From: Isochrysis galbana
Taxonomy: Eukaryota; Haptophyta; Isochrysidales; Isochrysidaceae
Direction of reading: 5' to 3'
Assembly (NCBI GenBank): GCA_018136815.1
Contig: CM030934.1
Location: forward strand, 776,979-840,978
Length of the DNA stretch: 64,000 bases
Each line of letters begins with the position of its first letter. Position 1 is the first letter of the stretch. The notes under the pieces were generated by a model. That model did not search any database. It was not told the origin of the DNA and was given only the letters and a program-made list of their open reading frames with translations. The translations under genes and the position numbers were made by a program. Below are positions 42,301-52,318 of the stretch, piece by piece.

Positions 42301-45300
42301 CCAAACCACTACACCTTCCGTCGTTCCATCCTGTAGCTTCGCTACAGGTTCGATTCAAGATTCACGCTGGAACTTATCACCGCGTCGGTGACAATAACTC
42401 GCCGGATGTGATTGAGTCGCTCAACGAGGACCAACGCAAGCTCCTCGAGGCAGCCAAGATCGACCCCGAGGGCCGTCTCTCGATGCCCCAACGTGAACAA
42501 GTTCGTCGTCTACTGGCCCGACGTATCGCTGCTTTCGCAATTGACCCGACTAACCCGAATCACACTCACGTGATGGAGGTAGAGCTACCGCTCAACCCCG
42601 GAGCCGAAGCTCACCGTCACGCACCGTCTAGAGTTGGACGAGAGGGTGAGAAGATCATAGAGGACGAAGTTTGCAAGATGGAGTCCGCGGGCATCATTAG
42701 GAAATCAAATTCGTCGTGGGCCTCTCGAGTCGTGTTAGTCACTAAGAAGGATGGCTCCGTACGTTTCTGCGTAGATTATCGCGACGTCAACTCCAAGCTT
42801 CGTCTAGAGGACAGCCCTCTTCCCCTCACGGTAGAAGCCATCGACCGATTGTCGTCCGGTCAAGGCAACCTCGATTCTCTATTCCTTTGCACCCTGGACC
42901 TGGCATCTGGTTTCTGGGGTATACCGATCAAAGAATCCGATAAACATATCACCGCGTTCACTACTCATCGCGGCAAGTACGAGTTCAATTACTTGCCTTT
43001 CGGTGTTCAATCCGGTCCCTCGTATATGTGCCGCCTCATGGACGCCGTTCTCGGTGGGCTGGCATGGGAGATTTGTATGCCATACTTGGATGATGTCGGC
43101 GCCTGGTCGACAGGTGTAGGTGACTCGCTGCAGGCCAGGGAAGAGTCGTCATTCCAACAAATGTTACACCGTCTTGATCTTGTCTTGGAACGTCTCATCT
43201 GGGCGGGCCTCACTTGCAAGATGTCGAAATGCGTTTTCTTTGCCACCTCGGCTGAATATCTCGGCCACGTTGTTTCGCGTGAAGGTCTTCGGATGGATCC
43301 CAAGAAAGTGGAAGCTGTCTCGAAAATCGACCCAACCCAAATCAACTCGATCGAAGCCGTCCGTTCGTTCCTTGGATTGTGCTCCTACTACCGCCGTTTC
43401 ATCCGTCGTTTTGCGATCCGTGCGGCGCCGTTAACCGCTCTCACGCGGAAAGGGTGCGACGTCCCGGTCGAGTCGCAAACAGAAGCCTGTCGACAGGCTA
43501 TCGAAGATCTCAAGCAAGCTATCTGTGAAGAACCCGTACTTGCACCTCCTCGAGACGACCGTCCTTTCCTCGTTAAAACCGACGGTGCTAGCAAGCTCGG
43601 CATCGCCGGCGTCCTCGCCCAAAAAGACGACGAAGGGAGAGAGCGCGTCGTTGCATACTACGGTCGTAGCTTGAGTCCGGCTGAGCGCCATTGGACAGTC
43701 ACTGAAATCGAACTTCTAGCAGCGCTAGAATCGATCCGAAATTGGAGGCCTTATCTTTGGGGTCGCCACTTCACCCTCGTCGTAGACCATTCAGCTTTGC
43801 GCTGGCTTCACACGATGAAAGATCAAGTCACCGGTGGTCCAGCCTCGCGCCTCATGCGATGGGTCCTAAAGCTAGCCGAATATAGATTCGACGTCGTGCA
43901 CAAACCTGGAGTCACTCACTGGGACGCCGACGGCTTATCCCGCTTAGTTGCTCTCGAGCCTGATCACGATCCTCTCCATCTCGAGGAGAGTGACGCCCAT
44001 TCTTTCGATTCTTCTGAAATTCACGACATAGTCGCCGCCGCGGTTACTTCATCCACCCTCACCGCTCGCCGCCAACAAGCAAGCGATAGGCTCGCTCGTC
44101 AAGCATCGGAATCTTCGGAGTCGATTACCTCCTCGTATCTCGATGTGGGCGTGCCTCATGCCGACGAATTACGTCAAGCGCTCTCTACCGACGATCTCGC
44201 CAGCTCGATCCTTTCTGAAGTCGAGTCGATCCTTCCGAAAGCTTCCTCTTCGATTGACTCTAGCTCGTCGTCGAAGAAAAGTTCCCGATTCCTCCTTCGC
44301 GATGGCCTACTCTACTACCGCTCCTCAGAAGCGGAAGAGGCTCCTCTTCGTTTGTACATTCCGGAGTCCCTTCGTGACACGTACCTCCGCGCCTACCATG
44401 ACCACCTTGGTCACCCAGGTGCGACAAGGACGTCTACCCTACTTCGTACTCGAGTGTACTGGCCTGGCATGTCCGCCTCTGTATCGGAATACGTTCGAGA
44501 GTGCCACGAATGCACTCTTGGCAAACCGTTACCGCGACCGCTCGCCCATCCATCCGGTCTTTCCATCGGATCTTATCCTTTCGACGTCGTCTATTGCGAT
44601 ATTCTTTCGATGGCGCCCACTCACGATTTCGTATCCGGCCGCTCCGGTTTTGACAAGCTGATTGTTTTCGTCGATTCTCTCTCTCGTTGGATTGAAGCTG
44701 AGCCTTGCAACGGTAACCCCTCGTCCTCGAAATGTCTAGACGTCTTCATGCGTCTCATCGTATCTCGTTATGGAGTCCCTCGCCAACTTCGAACCGACGC
44801 CGGCTCGAATCTTTGCTCTCGATTAGTGGACCTAATTCTCAAAGCGACCGGCACGGACTTGAGCACTACTGAAGCCTATCGCCACGAAGGCGTAGGGCTA
44901 GTAGAAAGAGCTCAACAAACTCTCCTCACGATGACTCGAGTCTCCAATGAAGGCGGCGCCCATTGGGTCGATCACCTTCCGTTTCTTCTCATGTCTATGC
45001 GAGCGACCGCCGGTCGCGTCGTACCCAAGTCACCCGCGGCTATCTTGTTTGGTCGGGAGCTTCGTCTTCCAGCTCAACTTGCTGACCCTGCTCCTGTTCT
45101 TGAGTTGCTTCCATCTAGGCCTCCGTCCGATGCCGTCACTTACGCCACCGAGCTCAATAAGAAGCTTCTCGAGTCGTGGCGTTCCGCCCTCGAAAGTACT
45201 CAAGAAGCCCAACGTGAATCGATGCGCTCCGCCTCTCAAAAGTCTAAACTCGGTGTTACCTTCAAACAAGGAGACAGAGTTTGTCGTCGAATCCCTGGCC

Positions 45301-45797
45301 ACGCCAACAAACTTCAATACCTCTACTCCGGTCCTTACCGAGTAGAAGAAGCCATCTCGGCCACTCGATACCGTCTACGCGATCTCGAAAATCGTCAAGT
45401 CAAGGATGAAGTTCACATTTCCAATCTTCGTCCGTACTTTACCGTCACCGATTCGTCTCCGCTCGCTGGAGATGAGTATTTGGTCGAAGAGTTACTCGAT
45501 CGCAAGGGCGATGGAGTTTCATTCAAGTATCTCGTCAAATGGCGCGGCTATCCTCGTTCTGAAGCTACTTGGGAGTCTCGAATTGAGTTGCTTCGGCGTT
45601 GTGCTGATCTAGTTGAGTCGTACGACACCACTTTCGACCGCCGTCCGGTTCAACCCCAAGCTCACTCCGCTGTAGACTCCTCTTCAAGTCCAAGTTCAAG
45701 TGCCCAGTCTAATCAAGTTCCACGTCGAGTTCAAGAGTCAAATCGTATTCCTCCTGATCTGCCTTCAAGTCGTACCCGTTCTCGTTCACGTTCGTAG
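39375..45797 (+). CDS. Gypsy Pol polyprotein: methyltransferase-protease-RT-RNase H-integrase-chromodomain
   Basis: One uninterrupted frame of 2140 residues. Domains in order: Dcm-like C5 cytosine methyltransferase (about 176-365); a charged linker; aspartic protease with DTGAG at 714-718; reverse transcriptase with D1175 (TLDLASGFWG) and YLDD at 1237-1240; RNase H with D1403, E1446 and D1471; integrase zinc-binding HHCC (H1675/H1680, C1710/C1713), core D1742, D1808 and E1844 (35 residues between the last two); the GPY/F module at 1986; and a chromodomain (about 2034-2090) keeping aromatic cage positions (EYLVEELL, VKWRGYP). All catalytic residues I can place are present, so this copy may be active. 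The chromodomain should steer integration to marked chromatin. Upstream stops in this frame mean expression depends on Gag readthrough or frameshifting. Confidence 0.95.
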   Translation: MSFMSLTGGLAAAASVAAVRHPTSRVSSSIPSSEPVSTSSISESSSIRPTSLRPPVAASEHCLPLDTTATTIMRVAAINASAIQSFDSSQNNSDVGTRDDTPSPALHALASLRARASGSAVVLPRHLTEAAQELRRPRNGTLASPAAALPKHFDELCAELTKMNQRVQDGLTSGCHAPRVLVVGETSGVVSSMFLLAGADVATCDLYPSEIDYVPHFQGDALHVQNLGWDLVIAHPPCTYLSAVSSQWLSQEPGRRAALESAARVFKSMASATAPFVAVENPRMHAEARRLVGGLTPTQFVQPWEHGTGHQKATGLYLTKGLPPLQPTCVVDGRESAMANLSPSPHRGALRSRTYVGVAGAMAIHWMPVLLRHLSQQRDQTSTKKLSALELLACARCSLLDRPSLSSTEATAYEPWSALHRYERGRETSEVSSDPVVSRPATPESDNHEDQKETHDNHDNDTPLHASESTLHDPFSPWTAPPPARASSPRPTTPTTLRKRRQQWQSFGVNGDQKWSNVTLETADEIRAQALAGRNADEESDLAAAVRAPIEFVEAKGIRAEELASLVRRPKTEAQARLEKDWEKMSDHPRHPTDKRGLGYTSPKLSPCTATNEDDPSRPSATIAAVGVPEETTTSLTTNSPEQRRWRPTPSLSDTIAHVTAHRPESVVDTLPSAYPRHCLYVRDLMVCRSGEAAGKEGVILADSALTVNSTLADTGAGPSVVTTSLLSSLPNDACVERLPQAVVTPLHGPDGLPLITRGKARIVFSVGGFLFRHTFMVIEGNPMLLLGNDFLATHAASIQLASDSADGSITLGAPSTVAPLEVNGSPSPDAPPIFRVSTSPIAVVPVSMTCAQVCPTSANPITTDFFRGPQAAENDNQLVSEPLFNTADEFAAKAPASCGSEYLLYTHEPITIPAYHRATFHVRIPLALREHEDCAMLVDRLPTRETIDSSPLVIPQVERPKSDHTIAVTVANTDPKPLHLPSFHPVASLQVRFKIHAGTYHRVGDNNSPDVIESLNEDQRKLLEAAKIDPEGRLSMPQREQVRRLLARRIAAFAIDPTNPNHTHVMEVELPLNPGAEAHRHAPSRVGREGEKIIEDEVCKMESAGIIRKSNSSWASRVVLVTKKDGSVRFCVDYRDVNSKLRLEDSPLPLTVEAIDRLSSGQGNLDSLFLCTLDLASGFWGIPIKESDKHITAFTTHRGKYEFNYLPFGVQSGPSYMCRLMDAVLGGLAWEICMPYLDDVGAWSTGVGDSLQAREESSFQQMLHRLDLVLERLIWAGLTCKMSKCVFFATSAEYLGHVVSREGLRMDPKKVEAVSKIDPTQINSIEAVRSFLGLCSYYRRFIRRFAIRAAPLTALTRKGCDVPVESQTEACRQAIEDLKQAICEEPVLAPPRDDRPFLVKTDGASKLGIAGVLAQKDDEGRERVVAYYGRSLSPAERHWTVTEIELLAALESIRNWRPYLWGRHFTLVVDHSALRWLHTMKDQVTGGPASRLMRWVLKLAEYRFDVVHKPGVTHWDADGLSRLVALEPDHDPLHLEESDAHSFDSSEIHDIVAAAVTSSTLTARRQQASDRLARQASESSESITSSYLDVGVPHADELRQALSTDDLASSILSEVESILPKASSSIDSSSSSKKSSRFLLRDGLLYYRSSEAEEAPLRLYIPESLRDTYLRAYHDHLGHPGATRTSTLLRTRVYWPGMSASVSEYVRECHECTLGKPLPRPLAHPSGLSIGSYPFDVVYCDILSMAPTHDFVSGRSGFDKLIVFVDSLSRWIEAEPCNGNPSSSKCLDVFMRLIVSRYGVPRQLRTDAGSNLCSRLVDLILKATGTDLSTTEAYRHEGVGLVERAQQTLLTMTRVSNEGGAHWVDHLPFLLMSMRATAGRVVPKSPAAILFGRELRLPAQLADPAPVLELLPSRPPSDAVTYATELNKKLLESWRSALESTQEAQRESMRSASQKSKLGVTFKQGDRVCRRIPGHANKLQYLYSGPYRVEEAISATRYRLRDLENRQVKDEVHISNLRPYFTVTDSSPLAGDEYLVEELLDRKGDGVSFKYLVKWRGYPRSEATWESRIELLRRCADLVESYDTTFDRRPVQPQAHSAVDSSSSPSSSAQSNQVPRRVQESNRIPPDLPSSRTRSRSRS
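39900..40470 (+). other. Dcm/phage-type C5 cytosine methyltransferase domain within Pol
   Basis: Residues about 176-365 of Pol. The SAM-binding start is RVLVVGETSGVVSSMFLLAG followed by CDLYPSE. Motif IV is IAHPPCTYLS with the catalytic cysteine at C238 in PPC (236-238). Motif VI is VENPRMHAEA (ENP 280-282). Motif VIII-like text is QPWEHGTGHQKATGLYL, then GLPPLQPTCVVDGRE and a closing RSRTYVGVAGAMAIHW. This order is that of the small C5 methyltransferases common in bacteriophages, not of the eukaryotic DNMT1/3/CMT types. The target-recognition region is short, as in phage relatives. The predicted role is methylation of cytosine in DNA, possibly the element's own copies. Confidence 0.88.
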
Positions 45798-46054
45798 CGC
45801 TAAGTCGACCGGAAGTGGATGATTAGCGTCGCGTCAGCGCCTGACCCAGCGCAACTGCCCGAGCAAAACTCCTGTAAAAGGGAGAACGTGGTAGGACGTG
45901 GCGTACGAAATCGGGGGCCGCCGCGCTAAGCTGCCGATTTTGTGCTCGCTTTGGATCCATGGGTTAATCCTCCTCCTCTAGGTCTCTCGTCTCGTATGGT
46001 TAAATGAACTCTCTTGGCTCGACATCGGGAGACGTCTCGATTTAAGTCGGGGGG
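45798..46054 (+). other. Gypsy 3' untranslated region with polypurine tract
   Basis: Non-coding stretch between the Pol stop and the 3' LTR. AAGTCGGGGGG (46044-46054) directly abuts the LTR start TGTTG and is the likely plus-strand primer. Confidence 0.75.
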
Positions 46055-47453
46055 TGTTGTATTCCTGCCCATCTGAAGGCTGTAGGCATGAATATTCGTG
46101 TAAGGTACGCGCTCACTATTACAATTGAACAGTTCCCCGTGTTGCCACTGACGCACAAGACACACAGATTCGGATTCCCCATGGTCTCAAGTCCAGGTTT
46201 GCAGGTTTTGGTCTCGAAATTTGCGATTCGAATTTTGTTTTTGCTGTTACTATAATTGTTGGCTCGTTTAAGGTAATAAACCGGCATGACTTCGACTTCT
46301 CGTTCCGCAGTTGCTCTGCGAGACTCTCTCTCTCTCTCTCTCTCCGTCCTCCTCTCCTCGGCCGACGGAGGGAAGTTTCGTCCAAAACATTCTCCGGTCC
46401 CAGGATGTTCCGTGGGGGTCTCTCTGCGCTCCGCGAGGGAAAGGACGCGATCTCGCTCCGAGATCACCCTCGCGCCCTCCCACGCTGCCCCGCCGTGCCC
46501 TCGGTCCCTCGCCCCCCGCGGCAGGTTCTTCCTCTCGGCGTGCCATCCGTCGCCTCCGGCCGTTATATTATTCCCCCCCCCGCGCGAGGTTCTTCTCCTC
46601 CGCGCGCGGTTCGTTTCCTCCGGCCGTCGTTCGTTCCCCCCCCCGCGCGCGCTGTTTCCCCCCCTCGCTTCGATTCCTCTCGCGATTCCTTCGATGATTG
46701 CCTCCATCTCGTCCGTTCTTCTTCGCGATTCTCGCGGAGGGGGTACCGATGTTTAACGTTAGTTTCGCCGCGTTTTCGGTGAAAGAAGGGAAGAACGAAT
46801 GGCACGCGCCCCGCGTCTCGCGTCTTGTTTCGTCGCCCCTTGCTCGTCGCTTGTCTAGAAGGTCTCTCTGCACATCGCCTTCTTCCCCCCGCGCGAGTTT
46901 GGACCTCTCCTCGACCCTCCGCGTTGGCTTCAGCGGACGAGTTTTCACTTTAACGATAGTTTGAACCCTTCGTTTGCGTAGTTTTGCGCTCTCTTTCCGT
47001 ATTTCTTCGCGCATGACGAGCGATCGCGACCTCAGCCTTTGTCGCACGGGGAGGGTTTGTTTATCGTATGATTCCGGAGTGTTTACGTTAGTTTTCTGAG
47101 CCCAAGGTCGTTGGGGTTTGGGTTTCTTGTGAGTGTTTTTGTAGCAACTTCGTCGAGTCCCACCGTGTTCCCAAGCGAGTCCCCCCGAGTTCCCGAGTCT
47201 ATACCCCGAGTCAACGAGTCAATACCAGCCAAGCACGCGCCTGAGCCACCCCCAGTCGCCTGCCACCACCTCCCACAAGCCTCCTTCCACACTTCCGCGC
47301 CCTCCGTGCGTCGTGCGTCGTGCGTCGATCACCATGCCCGTAGTCACCCCCGAGGAAAGCTCCATGAGCTCCCCGCAAGAACCGCATTCCGCGCTAGCTG
47401 CCGGCGCGCCCTCGCAGGCCATCTCCAAGAGTGAGATGAGCCTTGCTCTGACA
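46055..47453 (+). repeat. Gypsy 3' LTR (1399 bp)
   Basis: It starts TGTTGTATTCCTGCCC after the polypurine tract and ends GCTCTGACA, giving TGT...ACA termini. It contains a CT microsatellite (46324-46343) and the gag start codon near its right end (47334), which here would read into flanking DNA and stop at 47495. Confidence 0.85.
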
Positions 47454-48078
47454 AAAACTTTCGCGAAACTTGGGTCAGATAAAAAAAACATCTGAAGATT
47501 CAGGGCTATACACCTACCGTCTACGGGACTCTCCCGCTCTAATTCCATCGCCCTTATCTCCCCTCCCTCCACCTCCTCCCCTGCCCCCCTTCTTTCCTTT
47601 TTCTTCGGTTTCCGGGGTCCGACCTCGGTGCACTACCTGAGGTCTGGTTTAGAGCGTGGGGCGTGGGGTCCGGGCAGGCCTTTTGTTTGGTCTATCTCTC
47701 TCATGTGTAGCGTCCTCTCGGCTGTGTTTGGGTGGTTGGGTCTCGTCTAGGTCGCATTGCCTCTAGTGGTGTCCTACCTTGCTGACTGTATCGGTGCTTT
47801 AATTAATCGTCTTCTTCGCCGCATACCTCCGACGCTTGGACAGCGTGTGCGATCCTCAGCTTTGTGGCTAGCTCAGCTAGCTCCTCGCTGGGTTTGAGTC
47901 CACCTTTGCCGTTTATGTGAAATACGGGTCTAAAGTCGCCTATATCTATCCTTTTCTTAGGTTGCCTTCCCCCAACTAAGTTTATACTTGGTCGCCATGG
48001 AGCGCGCCGACGCGCCCCCTCTCTCCTTCGGGCACCCCGCCGCGGGCGCCCTCCCAGTGCCCATGGAGCAGTCGGCGA
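47454..48078. other. Flank of the gypsy element
   Basis: The first 100 bases (AAAAACATCTGAAGATTCAGG onward) resemble 55860-55960. At 47973 the AACTAAGTTTATACTTGG motif and GCCATGGAGCGCGCCGACGC recur, and the LINE fragment follows. No gene is seen. Confidence 0.45.
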
Positions 48079-48845
48079 TTGGAAGGCCGCATTGAAGCCG
48101 AAGAAACGCTACAAGCCATTAGGGGCATAGGCCCAGGAAAAAGTGCGGGCCCGGACGGAGTGCCGGCAGAAGTATACAAAGCGCACGAAAAACTATCCGC
48201 GCAGATACTTACACAGATGTACAACCTAGCACTCGACAAAGGCACATTGGCATATACGATGCGCGAAGGTGACATAATACTACTATATAAAAAAGGCGAC
48301 GCGCGTGATCCACGTAACTATAGGCCCATCACGCTATTACAAAGTGACGCACAAAATCCTAGCAAAGATACTAACAAGTAGACTTAGCAAAGTCATAGGC
48401 AAAATAATATCGGAGAACCAGCTAGGCTTCGTACCGAGAAGACTCATCAGCGAAGCTACACACCTTCTCCAGCTCCAGCTAACCAGGGCTTACCTAGATG
48501 AGACCGGGGACCCCGGACTTCTGTTAGCCCTCGACTGGGAGAAAGCCTTCGACAGGGTAAGCTGGGAATTTTACCATCTTGCCCTCGAACTCCTTAACTT
48601 CGGACCTGACTTCCAGACACTAGCGAAAGCACTTACGAGCGAAGAAGCCCGGCCAATACGCACGATCAAGACAAACGGCGGGCGTAGCTACCCTTTCACC
48701 GTGGGGAGCGGTATGCCGCAAGGCTGCCCGCTATCCCCGCTCACCTTTCTTCTCACTACGGAAGCGCTCACCCGAGCCATCAACGGTGACGAAGACATAA
48801 GCGGAGTCGAACTCAATGGGTACAACCTGAAAATAAGCCGCGTCC
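48079..48845 (+). pseudogene. LINE-type reverse transcriptase fragment, dead
   Basis: Non-LTR reverse transcriptase text in order: GKSAGPDGVPAEVYK, GDARDPRNYRPITLL, a frame change near 48345, then LSKVIGKIISENQLGFVPRR, LALDWEKAFDRVSWEF and GMPQGCPLSPLTFLL. It ends after ELNGYNLKIS, before the catalytic (Y/F)xDD box, and lacks endonuclease and 5' parts. The next 200 bases are GC-rich and encode only a hydrophobic stretch. It cannot be active. Confidence 0.88.
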
Positions 48846-49060
48846 CGCGCTGGCCGGCGCCCGCACCATACGCCGCGCCGTGTGGCGGGTCGCGCACAAG
48901 GGACAAGGGGACGGGCTACGCCGTGCTCGGCGTGGGCGTCTACCAGGCCCTCTCGGGGCGCGCCCTCATGCCGAGCCAAGGCGACGCCGTTCTCGTCGCG
49001 TACGTGGTGCTCCTGGGCCTCTCCTTTGGGGTGCTCGCGGGGGGGCTCATGGTAGGGTGA

Positions 49061-49410
49061 GACTCCCCGCGGGAGGGGAAGAAACCGGAGGGAAAGGAGA
49101 CCAAATGAAGGCAGCAGCCGCCTGTGTTCCTGTGGCAAACAAACAAAGGTAAACGCCTTTTGAAACTATCTTATCGTGTCCCCGGGGGGTCTCGTCCCCC
49201 GCCCTTGGGCTCTTCTTCGTCTGCTGCCGCTCTTTCGCGGTGTCTGCCTGCCGCACGGGGTGTCATCCCGCTAGTATATCGCAAACGGGCGGTGATCTTA
49301 CCTATTCGCGGACCAGATCGTGTCTCGTGTCGTTTTTTTTGTCGTTCATTTTCCGTCGTTCTCTTCGTTCTCCTGCGGGCGTGTGATTCCTGCGCGTGCC
49401 ATGGCCCCCT
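49061..49410 (+). repeat. Dispersed repeat following the LINE fragment
   Basis: Matches the inverse of 4876-5200. Its position after the reverse transcriptase suggests a shared LINE 3' part or a separate repeat. No coding content is supported. Confidence 0.5.
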
Positions 49411-49790
49411 TATGGGGGGGCCCCTCGGGCCCCCCCGAGGACCGGCTGGGGCAGCTCAGGGGGCAGTGGACAGTGGAGGCTGGGGCTGGGGCAGTGCCCT
49501 TGGCCTCTCCTGTCTCTCCCTCGCTCGCTTCGCTGGCCCTGGGTGCCCTCCTAGCGGCTCTGGTGGTCTGTGGCTCAGTGGTGGTGGTGGGGGGTCAGTA
49601 CGAGCGAGGGCCAGTGCAGGTGAGTGCGTATGGCGCGCGGGCGCGCGTCCGACGAGGGCCTGGACCAATGTGATGTCAGCTCAGCCCCTGCCAGCAGGCA
49701 GGGGCTGAGGTTGGTTGTGCAGGCCCACCCAGGGGGTGTCTGCGATGGAGAGAGGGGGCGCGAGGCCCCCATTGGCCTCCTACTTATAAA
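49411..49790 (-). repeat. GC-rich repeat, inverse of 17940-19110 family
   Basis: Read on the minus strand it gives ordered blocks of the family at 17940 and 18930, including CCAGGGC and GAGGGAGAGACAGGAGAGGC-like text. A TTATAAAA stretch follows at 49783. Confidence 0.5.
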
Positions 49791-49991
49791 AGTAGTTGGG
49801 AAAACGAGCACTAGCACTTACGAGAACCGCAGCAAACATCTAGCTGACTCGTTGCGTAACAGCAGGCGTATGATGCACATACCCCTTTCACATCTATCAA
49901 ACATCTCTTGACGCCCCCTTTCACATACATCTAACGTCTCTTGATGCCATTCCTTCCCGGCAAGACTGGAATTATCTAGAGGCACTTGAGC

Positions 49992-52318
49992 TCATCGATC
50001 CCAAAATCGTTGATAGTCGTTGCATCCTTCCATGGCGGCAAAATGGCCGTGCATTCGAATGGCCTGCTTGGACGACGACTCGAGCCGTGCGGCATCCGGT
50101 GTGGCAGCTGCGGTACCAAGCGACGATTCGAGCATCAAGAGAGATGGAAGGTCGTGGCAACAGCTGCACGCCGGGGCATCTTCAGTCGGCATGGCGCACA
50201 ACACCGTCTTGGTATCCATCTGCTTGAAGAAAGTATGGCCAAAGAGCATTGCTTCATCTGAGCGAGACCAGCAGCTACCAAGGTCGGAACGATTGCGACT
50301 ATCGCCGAGGTCCCAGCCGAACGCGCGAAACGCACGCTTGCGCTTGAGCGCCTTGGAGTAAACGAAGTGAGTCGCCACAAGGATGCCTCCTGCAGCTCCG
50401 GGAGCCGGCTGTACTGCACCCGGCACACACGCGGATCTCTGGGCGTCTCGCCACTCGTGCTTGGGCAAAGCGGCTTGAAGCAATGCCATTGGTCTTCGCA
50501 CGTGGGTAAGGCAGCCTCGCCCAAAGAGCCAATCCGGCGCTAACGCGATCCGCTCTGCTCTTCCGGCTAAAGCATCGCGTGAAAGAGGCCTTAAACGTGG
50601 CTTTACTAGTTGCGCCAAGAAAGCGGTGCGGTTGCGCTGAGCGTGCACGCCTTCGCAACTACTTTGGCTGGAGAGGATGCATGTGGAACCCACAGCATAG
50701 TGTGCGGCCGATCCCCCATCAATGACTGACCACTCCACCGCCTTCTTCGGTGGGTGACTCCTCGCGTCTTCAACCGCAAGCTCGTTCACCACACGGCGCA
50801 TGAAGGGCTGATCGATGAGAGCTTGCGAGTCTGGCTTGCCCCCAAGGTGTTTTGGCTTTGACACCGGGCCAGAGAGTTTGCGGAGGAAGTGGGCCCATGT
50901 CTCATTGATGACCGAATACACCCCCCCTGCGCATGATGGATTGGGCACACGTTTTAGGAGCGTGAAGTCTCTAGCAAAAACACGCTACAATGCTCGAAAC
51001 TTGCTACTCGGCCACCGCCCACCTCCGGGTGATGACCGCAAGTAGACGAGACCAATGTTTAATAGAGCGAGATGGCGCTTGCGAACACCGCAAGTGAGCA
51101 TTCCGGGAGCCACGGCTGATCCTTCCGCGCGATGCGAAGGCTGCTCACAGGCGGGACGGGTATTTTGATCAAGCATAGCGGCAAAGTCTTGCTGGACCAC
51201 CATCTCGAAGGGAGCCAACAGTGGCGAGTGGAGGATGGGGTAGGGATCCTGTCCGGGGGGGGGGAGGGGCGGAGCGGAGCGGATACGCTGGCGTAGATGC
51301 AATGTTCGGGCAGGTAAGAGGATGACGCAGGCGATTTTCGATCGCATAGTTCAGAACGAATCGCCAAAACACCTGGCGATTTTTTCGTGCGTGCCCAGAC
51401 CAGCCGTTATGTCTGGCAAGCAAGTGGGTGTTGCACTCACAGGGCCACGTGCTCATTACTTGCCTCATAACTATGGAGGGCGCAGGCAAGCCAAGTTAGG
51501 CAGGGACACACCTCCGCAAAATAGACGTCCGTGTCGGCGCGCAATACCCGGTATCCCAGCTCAAGCGCGCGCGCGATGTATCGCCACTGTTGCGCCCACA
51601 TGACAAACATGTCGCCAGGCACTAGGCCCCACGGGTTGAGGCCTGGGTGGTCGTCCCACAGACTCGACCACACGCATGTGGGCTCGCAAAAGTCATGCTG
51701 AAGGCGGAGGCAGAGCCGTTTATTTGCAAGGATAAGATAGTGATCTCGCCTCAGGGCCCGCAAATTAGCCAGCAGATTGAGCAGAAAGTCGGTCGAAATG
51801 GATTTGAGCGCCGGGTCCTTGGACGCCCGCCGGTGATCGCGGGTGTCGCCGACAGAAAGGAAGATGAGCTCGCCGTCAATGGCGCGCCGTGCAAAGGCGG
51901 CCTCAAGCACGCCCGAGTGCTCCAGGTCACCCCCTGCGATAGCCCGTTCTCGTGCTGGGCACCCGGATGAGACGGAGGACACATCGCTCTGCGTGATCGC
52001 TGTGGAGTTTGGCTGGCTGGCCGAGCGGCCGAATGAGTGCGAGCGCCGGCTGTTGTAGAAGTCGGACGAAGTGTCAGAGGCTGAGGTGAGAATGGCGGCC
52101 GACGGTTGCTGCGCGTGCGTGCGATGTAGCGCCTCTCGCAGCCGCAGGATCTCGATGTGTGCCTCAGCTAGCTCATGTTGCCTCTCCCTGAGCGCCGCTT
52201 CAAGCGAGCTGCTGGCTGCCGTACCACCGCTCGAGCGGCGGAGCGCCACGATGATGAGGAGCTGGAGGAGGAGAAGCGAGAGCAGCACAGAAGTGCGCGA
52301 GGGCGTCGCCCAACGCAT
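49992..52318 (-). CDS. Golgi-type glycosyltransferase, Nucleotid_trans (GT77-like) family
   Basis: Exons on the complement: 51512-52318, 51023-51248 and 49992-50926, in phase across GT-AG introns of 263 and 96 bp; 655 residues. Type II architecture: a short basic N-terminus, a signal anchor (VLLSLLLLQLLIIVAL), a coiled-coil stem (about 38-66), then the catalytic domain. The nucleotide-sugar/metal site is ADTDVYFAE (D262, D264), preceded by YIARALELGYRVLR. Downstream are DPYPILHSPLL, the family hallmark LNIGLVYLRSS and DQPFMRRVVNEL. It should transfer a sugar from a nucleotide donor in the Golgi lumen; donor and acceptor cannot be told. It is head-to-head with the gene at 53535, a different member of the same broad family. 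A repeat lies about 170 bp upstream of the start. Confidence 0.85.

Larger units (their letters stand above)
33601..47453 (+). mobile_element. Ty3/gypsy chromovirus carrying a cytosine methyltransferase
   Basis: 5' LTR (start hidden in the gap, end 34968), gag (34849-37610), proline/serine-rich spacer, Pol with a methyltransferase domain and chromodomain (39375-45797), polypurine tract, and 3' LTR 46055-47453. The RT-RNase H-integrase order and the GPY/F and chromodomain tail place it among chromoviruses. The LTRs are about 1.4 kb and differ mainly by single-base indels. Total length is about 13.9 kb. Confidence 0.92.
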
